The translations under genes and the position numbers were made by a program. Source: JAZUCT01 sp045639255 (lineage in GTDB: Bacteria > Bacillota > Clostridia > Christensenellales > UBA1242). Taken from it: a DNA stretch of 14,114 bases. The notes below the pieces were generated by a model, which saw only the letters and a list, made by a program, of their open reading frames with translations, made no database searches and was not told the origin of the DNA. Numbering within the stretch: position 1 is the stretch's first letter; each line of letters starts with the position of its first letter. The stretch lies in assembly GCA_045639255.1 (NCBI GenBank), contig JAZUCT010000052.1, positions 1 to 14,114 of the forward strand, given 5' to 3'. Below, piece after piece: positions 1 through 5,782 of this stretch.

Positions 1-519
1 AAAAACTCACAAGAAAAACAAAATTTTATTGTTAAATCTAAGCAGTTAATTAATAACTATGCAAAAGAATATTATTCATATCATAACAAAAAATTGGTGG
101 AATATAGCAGTGTTTATTATAGAAACAGAGGTATTAACGAAGAAGATATAATAAAAATTTTTGAATGCAACAATATTGAAAATTTAGACATGCATTTTAA
201 TGGATATTATAATTTAGATATAACAAAAAATTTTAGAATTAAAGTTAAAGATAATCAATATGCCATTGAAACATATAATGAAAATAATGAAGCTATTGAT
301 TTTTGCACCGGAAATGCAGTAAATGTTAATGGAATTATTTATTTAACAAATGTTAAGCTTGAATCGTTTATGAATAACAAATGTTCTTACATGGATTTAA
401 GAATTTCTCAACGAAAAACAAGTGGAATCTATGATGTTGTCGATTTAAGTAACTGTGCATATTCCAATGAAGTTATTAAAGATTATTTGTTAGAAAATGC
501 AAACGAAATTGAAAAATAA
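1..519 (+). CDS. Hypothetical protein, 5'-truncated by the window edge
   Basis: The reading frame is open from the first base of the window through the TAA at 517-519, so 172 residues of a longer protein are visible. A TTG at 94 could be called as a start, but it has no convincing ribosome binding site and the frame continues upstream without a stop, so I treat the gene as partial. I do not recognise the family. The visible part is soluble, rich in Asn, Tyr, Ile and Lys, with mixed helix at the start and beta-like stretches from about residue 75 (repeated I-Y-L-T and M-D-L-R-I type strands). No membrane segment or known catalytic motif is seen. It uses AAT, ATA, TTA and TAT heavily, whereas most genes here favour AAC, GCA and CTT, which hints at different ancestry. 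It ends at a terminator shared with the convergent minus-strand operon. Confidence 0.7.
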   Translation, partial: KNSQEKQNFIVKSKQLINNYAKEYYSYHNKKLVEYSSVYYRNRGINEEDIIKIFECNNIENLDMHFNGYYNLDITKNFRIKVKDNQYAIETYNENNEAIDFCTGNAVNVNGIIYLTNVKLESFMNNKCSYMDLRISQRKTSGIYDVVDLSNCAYSNEVIKDYLLENANEIEK

Positions 520-548
520 AAAATAAGCAAAATTTTTGAAAATAAAAA

Positions 549-576
549 AATGCAGTGGTTAAACACTGCATTTTTG
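549..576 (+). terminator. Bidirectional intrinsic terminator between convergent genes
   Basis: A stem of AATGCAGTG pairing with CACTGCATT around a short loop is flanked by A-rich sequence on the left and TTTTT on the right, so it forms a U-tract hairpin in both directions. On the minus strand the stop codon of the upstream-transcribed gene lies inside the hairpin loop, so the last sense codons of that gene make one arm of the stem. Confidence 0.8.
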
Positions 577-1152
577 TTCTTCGGTGTTGTTTTTATGTTT
601 TTCGTTGCGTTTTAAAAGCACTTGAAGCTTAGGAATGTTATATCTTAAAATTGCAACCGACATATAGTTAATTAAAAAGTTTGCAAACAAAATTGGAACA
701 CCTATGCAAATTTTAATGTTGTTAGGGTAAGCAAATATAATTAAACTACCCAAGAAAATACTTAATAAATGTGTTAAATATCCACGGTTACATTCAATAA
801 TGAATTTTTCTATGTAAGTGTTATCGTTAGGGTTAGCAAGTTTATTTTTTTTAAAACCGTTAAGCGAACCCAATTCTAAAACTGAATCTTTCCAACTTTT
901 AACTTTAATAAAGTTATAAAACTTTCGTTCAAACTTTGAAACTTGAAACATTTTTTTGTTTGGCAAAAAGCACTTTTCAGGCACGCATTTGCAAACAATT
1001 GTTGCAACAACAGCATTAATTGCCATGCATATTATAACACCAAAAACCAACGCAATAATAATATAGGTTGGTGAAAGATTGTTAATATTAAAAATTAAAT
1101 TAAGTGCAATTGCTGAAATAACAGTTATTGCAAAAATTAAAATTGTTAACAT
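559..1152 (-). CDS. CrtO-like integral membrane acyltransferase
   Basis: 197 residues. Two hydrophobic helices at about 2-22 and 28-54 are followed by a polar region and two more at about 127-142 and 147-168. The middle block F-I-K-V-K-S-W-K-D-S (81-90), the F-I-I-E-C-N-R-G-Y-L-T-H segment (117-128) and the C-terminal R-Y-N-I-P-K-L (170-176) resemble the glycosyl-4,4'-diaponeurosporenoate acyltransferase (CrtO) family of small membrane enzymes. In staphylococci CrtO adds a fatty acyl chain to the sugar of staphyloxanthin. Recognition is from memory of motifs, so moderate. It is the last gene of the minus-strand operon, starting 2 nt after the stop of the PlsC-like gene, which implies translational coupling. 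Here it probably acylates a glycolipid head group, since no carotenoid genes are visible. The final residues K-C-S-V are encoded by the terminator stem. Confidence 0.65.
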   Translation of the reverse strand: MLTILIFAITVISAIALNLIFNINNLSPTYIIIALVFGVIICMAINAVVATIVCKCVPEKCFLPNKKMFQVSKFERKFYNFIKVKSWKDSVLELGSLNGFKKNKLANPNDNTYIEKFIIECNRGYLTHLLSIFLGSLIIFAYPNNIKICIGVPILFANFLINYMSVAILRYNIPKLQVLLKRNEKHKNNTEEQKCSV

Positions 1153-1154
1153 AA

Positions 1155-1994
1155 TTAATTCTCTTTTGAATAGGTTAATTTTTTGTTATAAACTTTTTCA
1201 TAAACTTCTTTGCATAAATCAAAGTTTTGTTGTTTCATTTGTTCAATATTTTGCTTTGCACCAATTTCTTTATTTGGATAAATTGGTGGCATAATATGAA
1301 CTGTGTAGGCTTGAACTGGAAGTCCGTCACCATCAAGCACATCGCTATCTTCCATTGTTATAAAGCAAGGAATAATTGGTGTGTTAAATTTATATGCGAA
1401 CTTAAACACGCCATCTTTAAAAGGTCTTGGTTTTTTAAAGTTCCACCACATATATTGTTCTGGATACATAAGAATATAGTTGTTTGATTTTTGTGTTAAG
1501 GTTTCAATTGCTTTAAAGAATTTTTGCATTGTGTGCATATTGCTGCTTAATGGCAAAGTGTTTGCGTGCTTAAAAAACATATCAAATCCCTTTGGTGGGG
1601 CAGTGAAGTTACCTTCGCGAATAACTCTCCAAAATTTTTTCTTAAAGCCATATTTTTTAAAAACTTCATAAATTGCCATGTTTTCAAAAATATGAAAGTG
1701 ATTGCTTGTTATAAAGGCACTTCCTTTAATTTTTTTAATATTTTCTGCACCTATAACATCTTTAATTATAAGTTGTTTTGCATCAATCAAGCCCTTAATG
1801 GCTTTATCTGCTTTTTTATTAACAGCACAACTTAAAATTTTATTTTTAAGTTTTTTTCTTAAATAATCCACATTTTCGGGCATAAGTGGTGAAGATGGTG
1901 GATCGTTTTCAACATCAGTATCAAAAAACTGTTGTTGTTCATATTCTTCAATTTTTTTCAGAATTTCAAGCCTTTCTTTGTTAATCTCTGGCAT
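1155..1994 (-). CDS. PlsC-like lysophospholipid/glycerolipid acyltransferase
   Basis: 279 residues. The pattern follows the LPLAT (PlsC) fold: an I-T-S-N-H block at 95-99 with His99 as the likely catalytic base, then Y-P-E-Q-Y-M-W-W-N at 177-185 in the place of the F-P-E-G-T-R-S motif, then K-P-R-P-F-K-D-G-V-F (188-197) and P-I-I-P-C-F-I (206-212), the P-I-I-P-V block. The canonical H-X4-D reads H-F-H-I-F-E, so Glu104 stands where Asp is normal. No N-terminal membrane anchor is present; the first 60 residues are charged and helical. The start is supported by AAGGTGAT just upstream, which overlaps the stop of the glycosyltransferase gene, so the two are coupled. Family reactions transfer acyl-CoA or acyl-ACP chains to a lyso-lipid; the actual acceptor here is unknown. 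Confidence 0.75.
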   Translation of the reverse strand: MPEINKERLEILKKIEEYEQQQFFDTDVENDPPSSPLMPENVDYLRKKLKNKILSCAVNKKADKAIKGLIDAKQLIIKDVIGAENIKKIKGSAFITSNHFHIFENMAIYEVFKKYGFKKKFWRVIREGNFTAPPKGFDMFFKHANTLPLSSNMHTMQKFFKAIETLTQKSNNYILMYPEQYMWWNFKKPRPFKDGVFKFAYKFNTPIIPCFITMEDSDVLDGDGLPVQAYTVHIMPPIYPNKEIGAKQNIEQMKQQNFDLCKEVYEKVYNKKLTYSKEN

Positions 1995-2003
1995 TTTATC
2001 ACC

Positions 2004-2945
2004 TTACTTTTTCAAAAATTTGTTTTTAAAATTGTTTGGGCTGTCGGCCTCTTGTTTTGCAAGTTTAAGCAGTGCTTCGCCACCTGCAAGCGAATTTTGT
2101 TTCATTTCTTCGGTGTAAGAATTTTTTATTTCCATAATGTTTTTAATGAAAGGATTTTTGTTGGCATATTTCCAAAAGTGTTCTTCATAAATTGTGTTTT
2201 CAAAAATCCAAGGTTTCCAAAGCATGTTAAAATGAATTAAATTAAGTTCTGTTGGTTTGAAACAATCGTTTGGAATTGGCATTGCATTCCAAGAATAATC
2301 GCAATAAGCAACCTTGTTTAAGCAAATTGCATTCAAATAATCTTGGTCTTGTGCAACGGTGAATTTATATTTTTTTAGCAAATCTAAAAACTTGTTTTCA
2401 AAGTTGAACTTACGCATTTCTTCAAGGTTCATAAGCAAAACACCTGCATTAAAATAGTTAGTTGGTTTTTCAACACCAATAACTTTTTCAACATACTCTT
2501 TAAAAACTGGTGTGTTTTGAACAGCCGAATCTGGAATTGCACCAACAAGATTGTTTGTTAAATCGGTGTTATAAAGTTCACTTATATCGCCAAGCACAAT
2601 AATGTCGCTATCTAAATAAAGTGCTTTTTTAAGTTGCGGAAACATTTCAGGAATAAACAATCGGTAATAGGTTGTTTTTGAATAATAATCTCTTGTGTGC
2701 AAACTTTCGTTGAACTTTTCAAGTTTTTCAGTCATGTCCACAAAGTTAATTGAAAAATTTTCAGGAAGTCGGGAAGAAATTATGTTATAGTTTTCTTTGC
2801 TTGTGCCTGTTGTTAAAACATACACATCATATTTTAAATTTTTATTGCAATTTGCAGTTATGCTATCCAATGTTATTGAAAGAAAAGGGCAATAGTTATT
2901 ATCCACTGCAAAAAACAATGAAATGTTATTATTTTGATTTTTCAT
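2004..2945 (-). CDS. GT8-family (LgtC-like) glycosyltransferase
   Basis: 313 residues. N-terminal nucleotide-sugar fold: I-S-L-F-F-A-V-D-N-N-Y at 8-18 followed by P-F-L-S-I-T-L-D-S-I. The D-x-D metal/nucleotide site is D-S-D at 112-114 within A-L-Y-L-D-S-D-I-I-V. Further GT8 hallmarks are Y-F-N-A-G-V-L-L-M-N (164-173), the D-Q-D-Y-L-N block (200-205), and I-H-F-N at 237-240 whose His usually completes Mn2+ coordination. The family uses UDP-hexoses with retention of configuration and often builds outer glycans or glycolipids. It leads a three-gene operon with two acyltransferases. AAAGGAAAG lies upstream of the ATG and a consensus promoter lies about 70 nt further up. The C-terminal 40 residues are basic and may associate with the membrane. 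Sugar and acceptor are not predictable from sequence. Confidence 0.88.
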   Translation of the reverse strand: MKNQNNNISLFFAVDNNYCPFLSITLDSITANCNKNLKYDVYVLTTGTSKENYNIISSRLPENFSINFVDMTEKLEKFNESLHTRDYYSKTTYYRLFIPEMFPQLKKALYLDSDIIVLGDISELYNTDLTNNLVGAIPDSAVQNTPVFKEYVEKVIGVEKPTNYFNAGVLLMNLEEMRKFNFENKFLDLLKKYKFTVAQDQDYLNAICLNKVAYCDYSWNAMPIPNDCFKPTELNLIHFNMLWKPWIFENTIYEEHFWKYANKNPFIKNIMEIKNSYTEEMKQNSLAGGEALLKLAKQEADSPNNFKNKFLKK

Positions 2946-2986
2946 AATCTTTCCTTTTGTAATTTAATATTAAAGTTAATTTAATT

Positions 2987-3011
2987 AATTGCAAACATTG
3001 TTTTTGCAATT
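2987..3011 (-). repeat. 9-bp hairpin in the 5' leader of the GT8 operon
   Basis: AATTGCAAA and TTTGCAATT pair perfectly around a 7-nt loop. It sits inside the roughly 70-nt untranslated leader between the predicted transcription start and the glycosyltransferase SD. No U-tract follows, so it is not a terminator; it may be an mRNA-stabilising hairpin or an operator. Confidence 0.5.
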
Positions 3012-3022
3012 TTCACAATAAT

Positions 3023-3051
3023 ATTATATTTTTTTGTTTAATTAATTTCAA
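3023..3051 (-). promoter_or_regulatory. Promoter of the GT8-acyltransferase operon
   Basis: Read on the minus strand, TTGAAA (3051-3046), a 17-nt spacer and TATAAT (3028-3023) match the sigma-70/SigA consensus closely. Expected start near 3016. It lies directly beside the long inverted repeat at 3053-3170, so a protein bound there could affect it. Confidence 0.75.
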
Positions 3052-3052
3052 C

Positions 3053-3170
3053 CAAAATTAAAAAATTAAATTCTCGTTCTTAAAATGTGTCGGGAGAGTT
3101 TTGTTTTTAAATTCTTTTCTGACAAGAATTGAAAAATTTAACTCTCGTAAGGCGAGAATTGTCAATTTTG
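3053..3170. repeat. Nested long inverted repeat in divergent intergenic region
   Basis: Four pairs of complementary arms are nested in order: CAAAATT 3053-3059 with AATTTTG 3164-3170; AATTCTCG 3069-3076 with CGAGAATT 3153-3160; GAGAGTT 3094-3100 with AACTCTC 3140-3146; and AATTCTT 3110-3116 with AAGAATT 3124-3130. An alternative small hairpin TCTCG-TAAGG-CGAGA lies at 3143-3157. The whole can fold into one imperfect cruciform or RNA hairpin between two divergent promoters. It may be a small palindromic mobile/repetitive element, an untranslated structured RNA, or an operator region for the adjacent XRE regulator. Arms are short individually, but their ordered nesting is unlikely to be accidental. 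Confidence 0.6.
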
Positions 3171-3191
3171 TTTTACTTTTTAATTTAATTT

Positions 3192-3200
3192 TGTTAAAAT
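3192..3200 (+). promoter_or_regulatory. Extended -10 promoter of the XRE gene (leaderless start)
   Basis: TGT followed by TAAAAT at 3195-3200 is an extended -10 element; no good -35 is seen. Transcription would begin around 3206-3208, at or next to the ATG at 3207, and no Shine-Dalgarno sequence precedes the ATG, so the mRNA is probably leaderless. Confidence 0.55.
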
Positions 3201-3206
3201 TAAATC

Positions 3207-3803
3207 ATGAGTGAATTAAAACAAATATTATCAAAAAATCTTGTTGCGTTAAGAAAGTCACGCAAGTTAACACAAAGCGAATTGGCAGAACAATTAAGTT
3301 ATTCCGATAAAACCATTTCAAAGTGGGAAAATGGTGATGCAATTCCAGACGTTGAAACTCTTGTGCAAATTGCAAACTTCTTTTCAGTAAGCATTGACGA
3401 TTTGGTTTCAAAACCATTTGAAGAACTTTCAAAGCAATCAATAAAAGAAATTAATTATAACAAGTGGAACAAATCAATAATAACCTTGCTTGCAATTTCT
3501 CTTGTTTGGTTAACTGCAACCATTTTTTATGTTCAAACTCAAATAATAAATAGCCAAAATATTTGGACTGTTTTTATTTGGGCAGTTCCAATTTCTTTCA
3601 TTGTTTTATTAATTTTTAACTGCATTTGGGGAAGGCGTGTTTGGGGTTTTGTTATAATATCGCTTTTGGTGTGGTCGCTTCTTGCATCAGTTCATATTCA
3701 ATTTCTTAACTTTGGAAATAATATTTGGACAATATATTTCTTAGGCATTCCGCTTCAAGTTGCAACAATTTTATGGTCGCAACTTAAACGAAGAAAAAAA
3801 TAA
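3207..3803 (+). CDS. XRE-family HTH regulator with four-helix membrane domain
   Basis: 198 residues. Residues 5-60 form a Cro/CI-type helix-turn-helix: L-V-A-L-R-K-S-R-K-L-T-Q-S-E-L-A-E-Q-L, then S-D-K-T-I-S-K-W-E-N-G, and P-D-V-E-T-L-V-Q-I-A. After a linker (70-88) come four hydrophobic helices at roughly 89-108, 116-139, 145-163 and 170-190, rich in Trp and Ile. This layout, DNA-binding head plus membrane tail, is common in Firmicutes and suggests a membrane-tethered sensor-repressor, possibly of its own gene or of the divergent glycolipid operon. The ATG is fixed by conservation of the HTH start. The gene appears to be monocistronic, with its own terminator. Confidence 0.88.
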   Translation: MSELKQILSKNLVALRKSRKLTQSELAEQLSYSDKTISKWENGDAIPDVETLVQIANFFSVSIDDLVSKPFEELSKQSIKEINYNKWNKSIITLLAISLVWLTATIFYVQTQIINSQNIWTVFIWAVPISFIVLLIFNCIWGRRVWGFVIISLLVWSLLASVHIQFLNFGNNIWTIYFLGIPLQVATILWSQLKRRKK

Positions 3804-3810
3804 AAATTTA

Positions 3811-3850
3811 AAGGTTCTTATTAACAAAATAAGCACCTTTTTTGTTTTTT
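3811..3850 (+). terminator. Intrinsic terminator after the XRE gene
   Basis: AAGGTTCTTATT pairs with AATAAGCACCTT (one mismatch) around AACAA, followed by a T-rich tract. The right half, C-A-A-A-A-T-A-A-G-C-A-C, recurs as a direct repeat at about 3854-3868, possibly left by a small duplication. Confidence 0.75.
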
Positions 3851-3917
3851 TCGCCAAAATAAGCACTTTATGCAACAAAAATTGCAATTCTGTTTTTTAA
3901 AAAATAATCCTTTTATT

Positions 3918-3926
3918 TGTTAAAAT
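3918..3926 (+). promoter_or_regulatory. Extended -10 promoter for the 120-residue protein gene
   Basis: TGT-TAAAAT at 3918-3926 repeats exactly the extended -10 of the XRE gene. The -35 region is weak. A start near 3933 gives a short leader with the SD AAGGAG at 3940-3945. Confidence 0.55.
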
Positions 3927-3954
3927 TACTATGTAAATAAAAGGAGAAAATTTT

Positions 3955-4317
3955 ATGCAAGAAACAGAAGAATTCAATTTTAAAAGTTACATAAACAGTG
4001 TTAAAAACAGATTAAAATCAAACAACTATGCAAGGTTTAGGCAAACATCAAAGGTTAAAAGCAAATTTAAACTTTTAAGTGGTGTGTTTTCAAACCTTGA
4101 AGTTGAAGTTAAAAGAATTTGCAACAACGAAGCAGAACTTTATAATAAAGTTGCAGATATTTTAAACAGCGAAACAATTTGTCCACTTGCTGAACTTACC
4201 GACATGAAAGTGTTTAACAGTTTAAACGATGAAGAAAAGCAAAGATACATGCTTAACCTAAGTGCAAAATTTAACGAAATAAAAAAACAAATTGAAGAAA
4301 ACAAGCAAGTGGTTTAA
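3955..4317 (+). CDS. Small hypothetical helical protein
   Basis: 120 residues, not recognised. It begins M-Q-E-T-E-E-F-N-F-K, is basic in the first half (K-N-R-L-K-S-N-N-Y-A-R-F-R, K-V-K-S-K-F-K) and mixed-charge later, and is predicted to be mostly alpha-helical with no membrane segment or signal peptide. Two cysteines at about 59 and 78 are not arranged as a zinc site. The start is supported by a strong AAGGAG 9 nt before the ATG. It has its own promoter and terminator and so is monocistronic. Codon use matches the housekeeping genes around it, which suggests a resident lineage-specific gene. A nucleic-acid-binding or structural role would fit the charge, but nothing shows it. Confidence 0.8.
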   Translation: MQETEEFNFKSYINSVKNRLKSNNYARFRQTSKVKSKFKLLSGVFSNLEVEVKRICNNEAELYNKVADILNSETICPLAELTDMKVFNSLNDEEKQRYMLNLSAKFNEIKKQIEENKQVV

Positions 4318-4338
4318 ATAATTAATGAACAATTAAAG

Positions 4339-4374
4339 TCAAACAAAACAAGTGTTTATGTTTGATTTTTTTTT
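4339..4374 (+). terminator. Intrinsic terminator, overlapping the serS promoter
   Basis: TCAAACA-AAAC pairs with GTTT-(A)-TGTTTGA around a four-base loop, followed by nine T. The 3' arm and T-tract also supply the -35 box of serS. Confidence 0.8.
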
Positions 4375-4390
4375 GTTATTGGTTTATAAT
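4362..4390 (+). promoter_or_regulatory. serS promoter
   Basis: TTGATT at 4362-4367, a 17-nt spacer, and TATAAT at 4385-4390. The expected start near 4397 leaves a leader of only about 22 nt, so there is no room for a T-box. SD AAAAGGG lies at about 4406-4412 ahead of the ATG at 4420. Confidence 0.7.
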
Positions 4391-4419
4391 TTATTATATT
4401 TATATAAAAGGGATAAATT

Positions 4420-5706
4420 ATGTTAGACTTAAATTTAATTCGTGATAACACAGATTATGTTGTTGCTGCATTAAAAAAGAAAGGTTGGAATGTGGATTTC
4501 ACTGAAACCTTAAAACAAATGGAACAACGCAGAAAACTTATTGTTAAAAGTGAAAACTTAAAAGCAGAAAAAAACAAACTTTCAGCTTCGGTGCCACAAG
4601 TTAAAAAAGCGGGTGGTGATATTCAAGCAATTTTTGCAGAAGTTAAAGAAATTAACTTAAAAATTGAAGTGCTTGATAAACAACTTGCTGAAATTGAAAA
4701 TTCAATTAACAGTTTTGTTGCAACCTTGCCAAATCTTCCAGACGATGATTTGTTGCCAGGCGAAAAAGAAAATAATCAAGCAGTTTATTATTTCAAAGAA
4801 AAACCTGTTTTCGATTTTAAAATTAAGGACCATGTTGAACTTTGTGAAAGTTTAGGTCTTATCGATTATGAAAGGGCTGCAAAAGTTAGTGGCCGTGGCA
4901 CTTGGTTCTACACCGATCTTGGTGCAAGGCTGGAATGGGCGTTGCTTAACTATTTCATAACAACACATATTAACGATGGCTATAAATTTATGTTGCCACC
5001 ACATATGCTTAACTATGATAGTGGTTTCACAGCAGGTCAGTTCCCTAAATTTGAAGAAGATGTTTTCTGGCTAAATGGCGAAGAAAAGAAATCAGGCAAA
5101 TTCATGCTTCCAACAGCAGAAACCGCACTTGTTAACTATCACCGCAACGAAATTCTTAACGAAAAAGATTTGCCTAAAAAATATTTTGCTTACACACCTT
5201 GTTACAGATGTGAAGCAGGCAGTTACCGCACAGAAGAAAGGGGCATGATAAGGGGCTATCAATTTAATAAAGTTGAAATGTTCCAATACACAACCGAAAA
5301 AGATAGCGATAAAGCCTTTGAAGAACTTGTTAGAAAAGCAGAAAAACTTGTTGAAGGCCTAGGCATTCATTTCAGAACATCAAAACTTGCCGCTGGCGAT
5401 TGTTCACACGGCATGGCAAGAACATCTGATATTGAAGTTTGGATTCCTTCAATGGAAGTATATAAAGAATGTTCTTCTGCATCAAATGCAAGAAGTTATC
5501 AAGCAAGGCGTGGCAACATGCGTTACCGTGATGCTGAAACTGGCAAAACAAAATTTATGCACACACTTAATGCAAGTGGGCTTGCAACATCAAGGCTTAT
5601 TCCAGCACTTGTTGAACAATATCAACAAGCAGATGGCAGTGTTAAAATTCCAGAAGTTCTTGTTCCATTCATGGGCGGAATAACAGTGCTAACAAAACAA
5701 AAATAA
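4420..5706 (+). CDS. serS: Seryl-tRNA synthetase
   Basis: 428 residues, normal length for bacterial class II SerRS, which charges tRNA-Ser (and tRNA-Sec) with serine in the cytoplasm. The N-terminal 100 residues are the antiparallel coiled-coil arm that grips the tRNA-Ser long variable arm, beginning M-L-D-L-N-L-I-R-D-N. Motif 2 appears as Y-R-C-E-A-G-S-Y-R-T-E-E-R-G-M-I-R followed by G-Y-Q-F-N-K-V-E-M-F. Motif 3 is the T-L-N-A-S-G-L-A-T-S-R-L block near the C-terminus, then I-P-E-V-L-V-P-F-M-G-G. The serine pocket stretch reads E-C-S-S-A-S-N-A-R-S-Y-Q-A-R-R, slightly divergent from the usual S-S-C-S-N-x-x-D-F-Q-A-R-R. Monocistronic, with its own promoter and terminator; no T-box is seen. Confidence 0.97.
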   Translation: MLDLNLIRDNTDYVVAALKKKGWNVDFTETLKQMEQRRKLIVKSENLKAEKNKLSASVPQVKKAGGDIQAIFAEVKEINLKIEVLDKQLAEIENSINSFVATLPNLPDDDLLPGEKENNQAVYYFKEKPVFDFKIKDHVELCESLGLIDYERAAKVSGRGTWFYTDLGARLEWALLNYFITTHINDGYKFMLPPHMLNYDSGFTAGQFPKFEEDVFWLNGEEKKSGKFMLPTAETALVNYHRNEILNEKDLPKKYFAYTPCYRCEAGSYRTEERGMIRGYQFNKVEMFQYTTEKDSDKAFEELVRKAEKLVEGLGIHFRTSKLAAGDCSHGMARTSDIEVWIPSMEVYKECSSASNARSYQARRGNMRYRDAETGKTKFMHTLNASGLATSRLIPALVEQYQQADGSVKIPEVLVPFMGGITVLTKQK

Positions 5707-5710
5707 AAAT

Positions 5711-5736
5711 TAACACACCATAAGGTGTGTTTTTTG
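5711..5736 (+). terminator. Intrinsic terminator of serS
   Basis: ACACACC pairs with GGTGTGT around ATAA, followed by five to six T. It separates serS from the pcrA promoter. Confidence 0.85.
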
Positions 5737-5765
5737 TTATATTGTTTCTCAAAATTCAATAAATG

Positions 5766-5774
5766 TGCTATAAT
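5766..5774 (+). promoter_or_regulatory. Extended -10 promoter of the pcrA-ligA-rsmD operon
   Basis: TGC-TATAAT at 5766-5774 is a perfect extended -10; the -35 region at about 5746-5751 is poor. The start is expected near 5781, only a couple of bases before the ATG at 5783, and no SD precedes it. Confidence 0.65.
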
Positions 5775-5782
5775 TAATTGTT

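Noticed and set aside
4374..4419. T-box leader of serS
   Set aside because: The predicted start leaves only about 22 nt of leader and there is no T-box sequence or antiterminator.
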